Shown here piece after piece: positions 30,710-41,640 of a stretch of 64,000 nt of DNA. The notes beneath the pieces were generated by a model. It saw nothing but the letters and a program-made list of their open reading frames with translations. It made no database searches and was not told the origin of the DNA. Source of the DNA: Reticulitermes speratus. Its lineage: Eukaryota > Arthropoda > Insecta > Blattodea > Rhinotermitidae. The translations under genes and the position numbers were made by a program. Numbering within the stretch: position 1 is the first letter of the stretch; every line of letters starts with the position of its first letter. The stretch spans positions 13,580,779 through 13,644,778 of the forward strand of contig JAJKFL010000004.1 of NCBI GenBank assembly GCA_021186555.1, written 5' to 3'.

Positions 30710-31148
30710 TGTCCTTCGTTCCCATCCATTCTTATTTATCTGAGACATTTAAAAATTCTCTCCGCCATTTTATCTCTCTGTCACTGTCCGTCATCTACAG
30801 CACAAACACGTAAGCACATGTTGATCTGTATCTATCGAAACATGTAGCAGTGCGTGTACTGTGATGGCAGCCGGGGACATTCTGGGCCAACTGCAGTACG
30901 AGGTCGTGGGGCTGACCATGTAGTGCAGTGTGGAGCTGTACCTCCACACTGCACTACGTTCTGTGCTGCTCCACAAGCACACAACTACACCTTGCCTTAC
31001 GTACAGCAGCACAATTCATGGAGCAGTCAGTGTGCTTCTCAGAGTGTGGTCCGCGGACCCCTAGTTTATTTTGTCTTCCCTTTATAAATTTGAACGAAAA
31101 AATTACAGTGAATATTTTTAATATCTTAATAAATTCGTTTGTCTGTAA
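30710..31148. other. Unique sequence with a perfect hairpin
   Basis: About 440 bp between arrays F and G, without a recognised gene. It contains the 16-bp-arm hairpin at 30920-30957. AT-rich after 31080. Confidence 0.45.
30920..30957. repeat. Perfect 16-bp hairpin, 6-nt loop
   Basis: GTAGTGCAGTGTGGAG, loop CTGTAC, CTCCACACTGCACTAC. No mismatch. It could form a stable RNA hairpin if transcribed, but arms of this size are short for a typical pre-miRNA. Confidence 0.92.
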
Positions 31149-31888
31149 TAATGGTACAACACTGTACATTGTGCTCTGTAGAACATAATGGTACAACACT
31201 GTACATTGTGCTCTGTAGAACATAATGGTACAACACTGTACATTGTGCTCTGTAGAACATAATGGTACAACACTGTACATTGTGCTCTGTAGAACATAAT
31301 GGTACAACACTGTACATTGTGCTCTGTAGAACATAATGGTACAACACTGTACATTGTGCTCTGTAGAACATAATGGTACAACACTGTACATTGTGCTCTG
31401 TAGAACATAATGGTACAACACTGTACATTGTGCTCTGTAGAACATAATGGTACAACACTGTACATTGTGCTCTGTAGAACATAATGGTACAACACTGCAC
31501 ATTGTGCTCTGTAGAACATAATGGTACAACACTGCACATTGTGCTCTGTAGAACATAATGGTACAACACTGTACATTGTGCTCTGTAGAACATAATGGTA
31601 CAACACTGCACATTGTGCTCTGTAGAACATAATGGTACAACACTGCACATTGTGCTCTGTAGAACATAATGGTACAACACTGTACATTGTGCTCTGTAGA
31701 ACATAATGGTACAACACTGTACATTGTGCTCTGTAGAACATAATGGTACAACACTGTACATTGTGCTCTGTAGAACATAATGGTACAACACTGCACATTG
31801 TGCTCTGTAGAACATAATGGTACAACACTGCACATTGTGCTCTGTAGAACATAATGGTACAACACTGTACGTTGTGCTCTGTAGAACA
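31149..31888. repeat. Satellite G array, 37-bp unit, 20 copies
   Basis: Unit AATGGTACAACACTGTACAT followed by TGTGCTCTGTAGAACAT. Only one common variant occurs (CTGTACATT versus CTGCACATT). High homogeneity implies recent expansion. All three minus frames are open, so none is evidence of a gene. Confidence 0.97.
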
Positions 31889-32634
31889 TCATAGTCCTTG
31901 TACTGAAGTTTTATACTGACTAAATTAAGGTTGTTTACTTTTAAGTATGTTCTTTGTGTTTAATGATTGGACCGCCAGATGTCACCGCGAGCTGTAATTT
32001 AGGTACCGCGAATTGAGGCTATTTAGGGAATGGGGGTTCGTAGAATTATTGAGACTTGTTAATAAGGGGGATGTGGTAACATACAGGCCCAGAAATGCTG
32101 GTCTAGTATAGTGGGTCACTTTGCTTTATTTCCAGTTTGCTATTTGTTACAACAAAATTTAATTTTTTCTTACAGTTTTTCGTGGCTACAAAGTCCTTAA
32201 AATTTTATGATAATTTAATGTGACAGTCGATGTTGCAACACTGTACAGGTGACGTCAAACGTAATAGTGCGAAGAGATGTATAACAGAAAGCTAGAAAAG
32301 AGTCACTCTAGACGCAATCTAGAGAAAGGAAATTTGCCAAAGCCATCCTGTTATAGATTTCTAAGAAATGGGGAAATCTGAAACTGAAGCAAACGACCGC
32401 GGTAGCTCATAAGCTGCTTAGTTTGTCGACCTCGTTAGCTCGATCGATCTCCCTAGGGTGACCTTTCTCTGCAAAGGGTGATATGGGCTTCCTTGGGCTG
32501 TCAAAGTAAATCATGTAATACTGCTTGACATTCGTCCAAATTTCACTTATAACAACGCCCTACCGCCGCTGAAGGCGCCACTTTGCATATTCGATCATTG
32601 TCAGAAGCAAAAGACCGAGCGGTCTGCCAATAAG
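31889..32634. other. Unique sequence, no gene recognised
   Basis: About 745 bp. The section 32397-32515 (GCGGTAGCTCATAAGCTGC, later GGGCTTCCTTGGGCTGTCA) vaguely resembles a decayed tRNA-derived SINE related to S3, too diverged to call. Confidence 0.4.
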
Positions 32635-33090
32635 TAACGAACTGCACGGAGCTGAGTCCTTGTTTGGAAGCTGGTAGTTCCTCAGCTAATCAAAACATGC
32701 CCCGCACTTTACGGAACCCGAAAGTTCATTACCGCATTCACAAGAGTCCGCCAGTATCCCAAGCCACAAAAAGACGCTTCACGCAGTCCTTATATCCTTA
32801 AGATTCATTTTCATATTATCCTCCCACCAGCGTGTAGGACTTCCAAGTGGTCTCTTTCAATCAGTTTTCCATACCAAAATTCTGTACGCATTTCTCTTCT
32901 CCCCTATAGTTGCCACACGCCCCGTCCGTCTCATCCTCCATCATCTGATCACCCTAACAATGTGGGGAGAGCTGTACAAATCATGAAGCTCCTCATTATG
33001 AAATTTTCTCTAGTCTGCTGTTACTTTCTGTATCTTAGGGCCAAACATCTTCCTCAGCACCCCATTTAGCGTAATAATTCAAGCCCGTTC
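32635..33090 (-). mobile_element. Non-LTR retrotransposon fragment, longest minus copy
   Basis: Read on the minus strand it runs from GGGGTGCTGAGGAAGATGTT (GVLRKMFGPK-like reading) through the GHVAR-type region and GGGAGGATAATATGAAAATG to GACTCAGCTCCGTGCAGTT. That order matches 47450-47800 plus 51950-52090. Frameshifts and stops are frequent. Confidence 0.8.
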
Positions 33091-33146
33091 TTTTACTCAG
33101 GTGCTCAGTCAAGAGTCATTAGGCCAATAACAGGAACAGTACTAAG

Positions 33147-33391
33147 AATACAGTGGTAGCTCAGTCAGTATAGTGACCAGGCTACGGGCTGGGTAACTGA
33201 GGAGTCGTGGTTCGAGTCAGGGCAGGAGAAGGAAATTATTCGCTTCTCCGAAACGTCCTGACCGGCTCTGAGGCCAACTTAGCCTCCTATGTAATGGGTA
33301 CCGTGGTCACTTCACTGTGGTCACTTTACCCAGGGATAAAATTGCAGTGGGAGTGGAGCTAGACCGCGTGCACAGGGAAAATGTGACCTTC
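33147..33391 (+). mobile_element. SINE S1 copy g
   Basis: GTGGTAGCTCAGTCAGTATA (A box), GTGGTTCGAGTCAGGG (B-box-like), CTTCTCCGAAACGTCCTGAC and the S1 3' half with a short deletion. A small internal repeat (GTGGTCACTT twice) is near 33305-33325. Confidence 0.82.
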
Positions 33392-33726
33392 ATAACAACA
33401 ATAATTACTGTACTGTACAATGCACGTACAGTATTTGTTGTAACCAAGTGCACATATTATTGTAAATAACAGTTTGTCATTTCGTAATATTCCCACCCCC
33501 CACACGTTTCGGCCCATGAAGGCCATCGTCAGGCAGAATGTGGTTACAGAGGAACACCTTTACGACGAAACGTCGCCACAGACATGCATACATACAGTTA
33601 ACTTACGGTACGACGTGATGAAACATTGCCAAAATGTACAAAATATAAAATTATTGTAGATGCTTTACAGTTATTTACAAATTTGTGCTAAGGTTGCAAA
33701 CATCTGTGTCAGTCCTGAGGTCTTCC
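33392..33726. other. Unique sequence with hammerhead-like motif at 33503-33534
   Basis: No gene recognised. On the minus strand at 33503-33534, CTGACGATGGCC, a short loop, and GGGCCGAAACGTG form a 4-5 bp stem flanked by the catalytic-core-like boxes. Confidence 0.45.
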
Positions 33727-34218
33727 TACATACATACATACATATATACATACATACATATGTACATACACACATACATACATATGTACACACATACATA
33801 CATATGTACATACATACATACATATGTACATACATACATACATATGTACATACATACATACATATGTACATACACACATACATACATATGTACACACATA
33901 CATACATATGTACATACATACATACATACATATGTACATACATACATACATATGTACATACATACATATGTACATACACACATACATACATATGTACACA
34001 CATACATACATATGTACATACATACATACATACATATGTACACACATACATACATATGTACATACATACATACATACATATGTACATACATACATACATA
34101 TGTACATACATACATATGTACATACACACATACATACATATGTACACACATACATACATATGTACATACATACATACATATGTACATACATACATACATA
34201 CATATGTACATACATACA
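33727..34218. repeat. Satellite H: (TACA)n with ATGTACA/CACA interruptions
   Basis: Runs of TACATACATACA broken at irregular intervals by TATGTACA and TACACACA. CATATG and TGTACA palindromes recur. Both strands are open in several frames, giving the His/Tyr/Thr and Cys/Met/Tyr repeats, which are artefacts. Confidence 0.95.
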
Positions 34219-34333
34219 CCAATCCAACATCCACGTAAGTTACAGTAGCTACAGAAGCTACAGTAGGCCTATTTGCTGCAGAACAGTTAACTGAGAATTG
34301 AAGGCAAGTTAATGTGTTACAGGCAGAGGCTGT

Positions 34334-34372
<39 letters not shown>
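34334..34372 (+). repeat. (AAT)n microsatellite
   Basis: About a dozen uninterrupted AAT units, directly followed by a CAG/CAA-rich tract. Confidence 0.95.
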
Positions 34373-34373
<1 letters not shown>

Positions 34374-34575
34374 AGAGCAAGAGCAGGGCAGCAGCAGCAG
34401 CAACAGCAACAAAAACAGCAACAGCAACAAAAACAGCAACAGCAACAAAAACAGCAACAACCGCAGCAGCAACAGCAACAAAAACAGCAACAACAGCAGC
34501 AACAGCAACATCAACAACAGCAGCAACAACAGCAACAGCAACAACAAGAACAGCAACAACAACAAAAGAACAAAA
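34373..34575. repeat. CAG/CAA-rich cryptic trinucleotide tract
   Basis: About 200 bp of CAG, CAA and AAC triplets with AACAGCAACAAAAACAGC minisatellite-like blocks. Poly-Asn/Ser, poly-Ala/Thr and poly-Leu readings are open on both strands. A coding exon with poly-Q cannot be excluded, but no flanking domain or splice context is visible. Confidence 0.85.
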
Positions 34576-35152
34576 TCAATGCGCTAGTTACCAATGCCCT
34601 TCAGAAGGTTCCTCTACTAGCATTATAACTATGTTACTGTTTGGCACAAGCGATCCACTCTGTGACAGTGTCACTGTGGCACGCTGCATATTGTTGGCAC
34701 AGTTGTGGCACTGTCCACTGCGACTCAGTTTCAGTACCAAGCCCCGTTATAACGCGGTCCATTTTCGTTTTCAGCATAACGGCCCTAAATTATGTGTAAC
34801 GCAGAAGCTGCGTGCACCTCGCGACATCTGTAGACGCAATCGCTGACACGCACCTGCAGTCTGACGCAACAGCAGAACAAGCCTCTGTTGTTACGTAGTA
34901 CACGTGTCATTACCGCATGCTACAATTGACAAAATGCCAGCACAGTACACAAAATAAATTTGGTACAAACCAATCCGTTCCACACGCATACATGCTTCGG
35001 TCCTGCAGTGCCTTCTTCAGGGAAAACTAATAATATCAACGAAACGTAGTAGATTTATGAAGAGGTTATGTCCGTACGGGAGCTGAATTGTTCCAAACGT
35101 CTGGGTAAAATACACTAAAAGGATTATAATATACTATGTAAATATGTAACAG
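34576..35152. other. Unique sequence, no gene recognised
   Basis: About 575 bp. At 34991-35022 a weak minus-strand hammerhead-like segment (CCCTGAAGAAGGCACTGCAG, then GACCGAAGC) is present. Otherwise nothing recognised. Confidence 0.4.
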
Positions 35153-36508
35153 ATCAGCTCTGTTATGTGACACATCAGCTGATTGGAGGTCTGTTATGTG
35201 ACACATCAGCTGATTGGAGGGTCTGTTATGTGACACATCAGCTGATTGGAGGGTCTGTCATGTAACACATCAGTTGATTGGAGGTCTGTTATGTGACACA
35301 TCAGCTGATTGGAGGTCTGTTATGTGACACATCAGCTGATTGGAGGTCTGTTATGTAACACATCAGCTGATTGGAGGTCTGTTATGTGACACATCAGCTG
35401 ATTGGAGGTCTGTTATGTAACACATCAGCTGATTAGAGGCCTGTTATGTAACACATCAGCTGATTGGAGGTTTGTTATGTAACACATCAGCTGATTGGAG
35501 GTTTGTTATGTAACACATCAGCTGATTGGAGGTCTGTTATGTGACACATCAGCTGATTGGAGGTTTGTTATGTAACACATCAGCTGATTGGAGGTCTGTT
35601 ATGTAACACATCAGCTGATTGGAGGTTTGTTATGTAACACATCAGCTGATTGGAGGTTTGTTATGTAACACATCAGCTGATTGGAGGTCTGTTATGTGAC
35701 ACATCAGCTGATTGGAGGTTTGTTATGTAACACATCAGCTGATTGGAGGTCTGTTATGTAACACATCAGCTGATTGGAGGTTTGTTATGTAACACACCAG
35801 CTGATTGGAGGTCTGTTATGTAACACATCAGCTGATTGGAGGTTTGTTATGTAACACATCAGCTGATTGGAGGTTTGTTATGTGACACATCAGCTGATTG
35901 GAGGTCTGTTATGTGACACATCAGCTGATTGGAGATTTGTTATGTAACACATCAGCTGATTGGAGGTTTGTTATGTAACACATCAGCTGATTGGAGGTCT
36001 GTTATGTGACACATCAGCTGATTGGAGGTCTGTTATGTAACACATCAGCTGATTGGAGGTCTGTTATGTAACACATCAGCTGATTGGAGGTCTGTTATGT
36101 GACACATCAGCTGATTGGAGGTCTGTTATGTAACACATCAGCTGATTGGAGGTTTGTTATGTAACACATCAGCTGATTGGAGGTCTGTTATGTGACACAT
36201 CAGCTATTGGAGGTTTGTTATGTAACACATCAGCTGATTGGAGGTCTGTTATGTAACACATCAGCTGATTGGAGGTCTGTTATGTAACACATCAGCTGAT
36301 TGGAGGTCTGTTATGTGACACATCAGCTGATTGGAGGTCTGTTATGTGACACATCAGCTGATTGGAGGTCTGTTATGTAACACATCAGCTGATTGGAGGT
36401 CTGTTATGTAACACATCAGCTGATTGGAGGTCTGTTATGTGACACATCAGCTGATTGGAGATTTGTTATGTAACTAATCAGCTGATTGGAGGTCTGTTAT
36501 GTAACTCA
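35153..36508. repeat. Satellite I array, 31-bp unit, about 43 copies
   Basis: Unit GTCTGTTATGTGACACATCA then GCTGATTGGAG. Main variants are GTGACAC/GTAACAC and GGTCTG/GGTTTG in shifting combinations. Each unit carries the palindrome ATCAGCTGAT with a CAGCTG E-box. No long frame is open through it. Confidence 0.97.
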
Positions 36509-36560
36509 GTAATTTCACTAATATCATTTTATGTTATTCATACCGTACAAATTTTTATTA

Positions 36561-36606
36561 TTTAGGTTCTATCCGATAAATGTACGCTTGTCGGACAGAA
36601 CCTAAA
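36561..36606. repeat. Imperfect 19-bp inverted repeat
   Basis: TTTAGGTTCTATCCGATAA, an 8-nt loop, then TTGTCGGACAGAACCTAAA. There are two mismatches in the arms. It lies between array I and a hammerhead-like string at 36639-36660 (CCTGAAGGGCCGAAACACG). Confidence 0.85.
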
Positions 36607-37980
36607 TATTCACTAATATTGTTTTCCCTCAGCATAGTCCTGAAGGGCCGAAACACGTAGCTGAGTTCAAAAAAACTGATTTAACAAAAATGTATTTTAT
36701 TGTGACCACTGTGTTGGGCTTATATTAACTGCACGAAAATATTTGAAATTAAGAAGTACAGAGATGCAAGTTTCGAGGTATTCACAGAGGTGAATGAAGA
36801 ATGGTCCCCGACGTTTCGGAGGAACGTCACGAAATACTCACGCGGGTACGTAACGTCACGTCCCATAAGAACGAAATCCTCAAAATGGCAAGACTGTCAA
36901 CTTTTTGACACCCAATTACGTGACAGTGACCTCGAGAAGGGAGGGGAGGTGGCCCTAAAATAATTCGGGGTTCAAAAGTAAAAGTTTATTGACAATCTAA
37001 AATACAAATTCATTCAGTAAAAAAAACATTAAATTAACTGTTCAAGGACCGAGTTGACTACATAATAATTAAATAAGATCGTACCGCGCAGTAAACACTC
37101 TAGAACTTTCGATTTAGAAACATTTTGTGAAGTGGCGGATGTGCTGCGCTCTGAAAGGCGATCACCGTTCTACACAACAAACAGGTGTCAATGTGGTCAC
37201 TTTGTTTGAAGTCATTAATTGAGACACGAATTTTCCCCGCTGTTTTTAACTGCTAATTGCTGCCACGCGCACTTGATATTCGCATGCTTTATTGCCTTCT
37301 CGTAATGTTTGATATTGCGATATAATTGCTGTATAGCACGCATAAATGTAACGTGATTCCAGAACAATGTGTTAACACGGCCCAACTGAAAGCCGTCGCG
37401 TGAGCTAAAATCACAACAATGGAATGAGAAGACAGACTGGCTAGACCGCTACTGGCGAACTGCCTGCAGACAGGACGATACGCGCACAGCGATCGGACTG
37501 AACTGAGTTACTACTTACCTAAGCACTTTCTTCGCTGACGTTTCGCCTATGCAATAACAATCAAAGTCTCGCAACGTCGCCATATTTGCGATTACGTCAG
37601 CCTGCCTACAGACAGCACTGCAGGCACCTTCCTGATCCACCTTTGACGACAGTTCTGCACGTCCAACTGCAACTGTTCAGTATCTGCCAACAAGCCGACA
37701 CCCCCCCCCCCCATTAATCAATCAAACCGCACAGCCCCCCATGTTGTTCACAGGATTTACCGCAAAAAAATTTGCACGCAGTATCGTAAGTCATTTCAGG
37801 AACTTAAAGTAACAGGAACTATTGTACTGCCCACCTCACAAGTTCGCACTTTAGCTGTGTTGCCAGTTCTGTTTCTAGAAAATAAAAAGCGTCGGTATGT
37901 GGTGGCACACAGTGACAACGGTCATATGAAGTTTCGTGAAAATCGGTCACGTTGCTCAGACGGTGACCGCAGAGGACACG
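36607..37980. other. Longest mostly unique stretch; decayed FB at 36806
   Basis: About 1.4 kb with only short frames. CCCCGACGTTTCGGAGGAAC and CACGAAATACTCACGCGGG (36806-36845) look like a decayed FB element. CTGACGTTTCGCC occurs at 37537. GTACCGCGCAGTAAACACTC at 37081 is an isolated scrap of satellite A. A run of 12 C is at 37701-37712. No host gene is recognised. Confidence 0.45.
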
Positions 37981-38219
37981 CAGTGTGATGTCATCAGCAC
38001 ACTTCACACGTCACAAAGTGTGATGTCATCAGCACACTTCACACGTCACAAAGTGTGATGTCAGCACACTTCACACGTCACAAACAGTGTGATGTCATCA
38101 GCACACTTCACACGTCACAAACAGTGTGATGTCATCAGCACACTTCACACGTCACAAACAGTGTGATGTCATCAGCACACTTCACACGTCACAAACAGTG
38201 TGATGTCATCAGCACACTT
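37981..38219. repeat. Satellite J, 35-37-bp unit, 7 copies
   Basis: Unit GTGTGATGTCATCAGCACAC then TTCACACGTCACAAACA. The first copies lack ACA or ATC. TGATGTCATCA is nearly palindromic. Confidence 0.93.
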
Positions 38220-38620
38220 ATAACCAAGATCTCACGAAACACCAGTAATAAAAACATAAATAACCTCAAAAAGCGTAATTATTAAATTTTATTTTTAGTA
38301 AACTAAAAACTCTTTGGAAGCATAAAATAATTAAGTAACTCCGGGTCAGTCCCATTTTTATTTTTAATTATCTGCTTTATGATCAAAAGATCACAAAGCA
38401 GGTAATGTTTGTTAAACCTTAATGACTTTTATGTTTATGTCTATTATTGTTCGTCTTATGTTTGTTTTCATGTTTTGTATGTCTTGCCGTCTATTTTGTG
38501 TGCTCTGTGTTTTTGTATTGTTTTGTGTATCTGTCTGCTTATGTATAGAGCTGTTTTATTTGTTACTATTTGTGTACACGTGTACGGACTGCTGCCACCG
38601 GGCGACAACACAATCGCAGT
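38220..38620. other. Unique AT-rich sequence, no gene recognised
   Basis: About 400 bp. A T-rich plus strand gives hydrophobic readings (LMFVFMFCMSC) of 91-100 codons that run into the CATAT microsatellite. The composition explains them. Confidence 0.45.
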
Positions 38621-38690
38621 TAATACATATCATATCACATATCATATCATATCACATATCATATCACATATCATATCTTATCATTTATTG
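38621..38690. repeat. (ATATC)n-type microsatellite
   Basis: CATATCACATATCATATCAT repeating units of 5 and 10 bp. Confidence 0.9.
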
Positions 38691-39375
38691 CACATAAACG
38701 ACAGTATTTGACCTCACATAATGACATAACGAGTCTGACTGAGGTGACACAGATGGCAGTAGCAGCTGGACAGTAGTGGAAGCAGACTCGTCATGGTTGA
38801 CGAGTCTGCTTCCCAATTCGTCGACACAATTCACGAAAGGTCGAAAATTTTTTATTGAAATGGGTGATCACGAAAGGTCGAAATCCAGAACATCGAGCTT
38901 CACGAACCTCGATACTGTACTGCACAAAAGAAGGTAATTCCTGTTTGTGCCCAGTGCAGTATCGATATATCGATAGTGCGCTTCCTTTTGCTGCAGTAAA
39001 TATCAACCGCCATGATTGTTTGGAGATCCTTCGGACGACGTCAGATTCAGAGGTGTAGACGTCAGACGTAGAAGTCAGCACGTACTTAACATAATGGAGT
39101 TAACTGTGGCGCGAAAGTATTAACGTGCGTAAATAAATTAATTCAAGCAGAACTGTGATAAAGCTACAATTAATACAAATTACTGTTAAATTAGCATAAA
39201 TTTACATAAATAACATTTCAACTGAATAGCCAGGCACCTGTCTTCGATGATTCTTCTAAATGTCGATAGATCTTGAATAATACGTCTGAATTAATTTTAC
39301 ACAATCTTTGTATTAAGAGTATGGAGGGAATTGAAACAAAATTGTACAGATGTAAGGAACGTAACATTTAAGCAC
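38691..39375. other. Unique sequence with inverted repeats
   Basis: No gene recognised. It holds the perfect hairpin at 38778-38813 and an imperfect fold-back at 38909-38967 (TCGATACTGTACTG mirrored by CAGTGCAGTATCGA). A 96-codon minus frame spans the fold-back and has no recognisable domain. Confidence 0.45.
38778..38813. repeat. Perfect 16-bp hairpin, 4-nt loop
   Basis: GGAAGCAGACTCGTCA, loop TGGT, TGACGAGTCTGCTTCC. No mismatches, so likely young. Confidence 0.93.
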
Positions 39376-39630
39376 GGTAAAGCAACCCCACTACAGGCCT
39401 GCACAGACCCTTAGGGTTCCAGGAGGTTGAGACTCCCAGACTTCTAGACAATCGGCACATGAAGGTGGTAAGGTTGTCAGCCGTACACACCGGCCGCCTT
39501 TATCCCCAAGGAAATAATCCTGGAACTCGTTTCTGTTAGAGGTTGAGTCGACCCCAGGGCCATAGTGCGACCGGAAGGATTATGTCAATGAAAAATTCCA
39601 GTGACACCATCGGGAGTCGAACATGTTAGG
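39376..39630 (-). mobile_element. SINE S2 copy c, 5' end truncated
   Basis: GGTAAAGCAACCCCACTACA, GACAATCGGCACATGAAGG, ACACCGGCCGCCTTTATCC and ACACCATCGGGAGTCGAAC match the other S2 copies in order. The tRNA-like A-box end beyond the B box is missing. Confidence 0.85.
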
Positions 39631-39764
39631 CACGTAGCCTAGTAAATTACTACAGGCGACTGCATGACGTCACATCACGTCACCGCATTGAGAATTTCAA
39701 TTGCTGCATGATAACGGTTTGCGTTAGTTAATAAGGCAGAGGCCTTTGTTAATTCATAGAATTA

Positions 39765-39785
39765 AACTGAATTATATATAAATAT
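39765..39785 (-). other. Inner linker of satellite A element
   Basis: CTGAATTATATATAAATATC is the reverse complement of the linker after A1 and A3, so the internal boundary of A arrays is conserved even where the inner sequence differs. Confidence 0.7.
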
Positions 39786-41535
39786 CCAGTTCGTACCGCG
39801 CAGTAAACACACTCCGTCTCAGTTATACAAACCAATCAGTTAATGTTGTACAGTGAAATAATCGCTGTTTGTTGTGAGATCCACACAAAACACATAAATA
39901 CAGTCCGTACCGCGCAGTAAACACTCCGTCTCATTTATACAAACCAGTCAGTTGATGTTGTACAGTGAAATAATCGCTGTTTGTTCTGAGATCCACACAA
40001 AACATAAATGCACAGTGTGGGCAGAACGTAGAATTGTGAATATTAAACGTGGTGGTACATATCGTAACCACTGGGGTTTAATTTAAAGAACCAGTCCGTA
40101 CCGCGCAGTAAACACACTCCGTCTCAGTTACACAAACCAGTCGGTTAATTCTGTACAGTGAAATAATCGCTGTTTGTTCTGAGATCCACACAAAACACAT
40201 AAATACAGTCCGTACCGCGCAGTAAACACACTCCGTCTCAGTTATACAAACCAGTCAGTTAATGTTGTACAGTGAAATAATCGCTGTTTGTTCTGAGATC
40301 CACACAAAACACATAAATACAGTCCGTACCGCGCAGTAAACACTCCGTCTCAGTTATACAAACCAGTCAGTTGATGTTGTACAGTGAAATAATCGCTGTT
40401 TGTTCTGAGATCCACACAAAACACATAAATACAGTCCGTACCGCGCAGTAAACACTCCGTCTCAGTTATACAAACCAGTCAGTTGATGTTGTACAGTGAA
40501 ATAATCGCTGTTTGTTCTGAGATCCACACAAAACATAAATACACAGTGTGGGCAGAACGTAGAATTGTGAATATTAAACGTGGTGGTACATATCGTAACC
40601 ACTGGGGTTTAATTTAAAGATCCAGTCCGTACCGCGCAGTAAACACACTCCGTCTCAGTTACACAAACCAGTCAGTTAATGCTGTACAGTGAAATAATCG
40701 CTGTTTGTTCTGAGATCCACACAAAACACATAAATACAGTCCGTACCGCGCTGTAAACACACTCCGTCTCAGTTATACAAACCAGTCAGTTAATGTTGTA
40801 CAGTGAAATAATCGCTGTTTGTTCTGAGATCCACACAAAACACATAAATACAGTTCGTACCGCGCAGTAAACACACTCCGTCTCAGTTACACAAACCAGT
40901 CAGTTAATGCTGTACAGTGAAATAATCGCTGTTTGTTCTGAGATCCACACAAAACACATAAATACAGTCCGTACCGCGCTGTAAACACACTCCGTCTCAG
41001 TTATACAAACCAGTCAGTTAATGTTGTACAGTGAAATAATCGCTGTTTGTTCTGAGATCCACACAAAACACATAAATACAGTCCGTACCGCGCAGTAAAC
41101 ACACTCCGTCTCAGTTATACAAACCAGTCAGTTAATGCTGTACAGTGAAATAATCGCTGTTTGTTCTGAGATCCACAACAAAACACATAAATACAGTCCG
41201 TACCGCGCAGTAAACACACTCCGTCTCAGTTATACAAACCAGTCAGTTAATGCTGTACAGTGAAATAATCGCTGTTTGTTCTGAGATCCACACAAAACAC
41301 ATAAATACAGTCCGTACCGCGCAGTAAACACACTCCGTCTCAGTTATACAAACCAGTCAGTTAATGTTGTACAGTGAAATAATCGCTGTTTGTTCTGAGA
41401 TCCACACAAAACACATAAATACAGTTCGTACCGCGCAGTAAACACACACCGTCTCAGTTATACAAACCAGTCAGTTAATGTTGTACAGTGAAATAATCGC
41501 TGTTTGTTCTGAGATCCACACAAAACATAAAAATG
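39786..41535 (-). repeat. Satellite A array A6 with embedded terminal segments
   Basis: About 14 monomers in minus orientation. Twice (about 40010-40090 and 40540-40625) the array is interrupted by the terminal segment (CAGTGTGGGCAGAACGTAGA to ATCGTAACCACTGGGG) and the TTTAATTTAAAGA linker before the array resumes. This gives a compound unit of about 530 bp. Several monomers lack CACA near AGTAAACACTCC. Confidence 0.95.
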
Positions 41536-41544
41536 CACTGTGTG

Positions 41545-41640
41545 GGCCGCTTAGCCCACCACGAACCATGGCCTGGGACTGATCCCAGGCCTCCTCGGTG
41601 CAAGACCCGGCGACTAACCGTCTAGCCAAGGCACAGACAG
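41545..41640 (-). mobile_element. SINE S4-like head fragment
   Basis: On the minus strand, GCCTTGGCTAGACGGTTAGT and CGCCGGGTCTTGCACCGAGG resemble the S4 head (ATGGCTCAGGCGGTTAGTCG). The B box is decayed (CCTGGGATCAGTCCCAGG). It follows directly on a truncated A-element terminus. Confidence 0.6.

Noticed and set aside
29689-30813. 374-codon Tyr/Gln/Val/Ser-rich frame
   Set aside because: Satellite F read in frame; a 17-residue period equals three 17-bp units.
30954-31892. 312-codon minus frame rich in Cys and Tyr
   Set aside because: Satellite G; all three minus frames are open.
34370-34846. Poly-glutamine or poly-asparagine protein exon
   Set aside because: CAG/CAA-rich low complexity is open on both strands and no flanking domain or splice context is visible.
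35153-36508. CRISPR array
   Set aside because: Units are contiguous with no unique spacers, and the setting is eukaryotic. The same applies to the other arrays.
38422-38711. Small membrane protein
   Set aside because: The hydrophobic reading comes from T-rich sequence and runs into a CATAT microsatellite.
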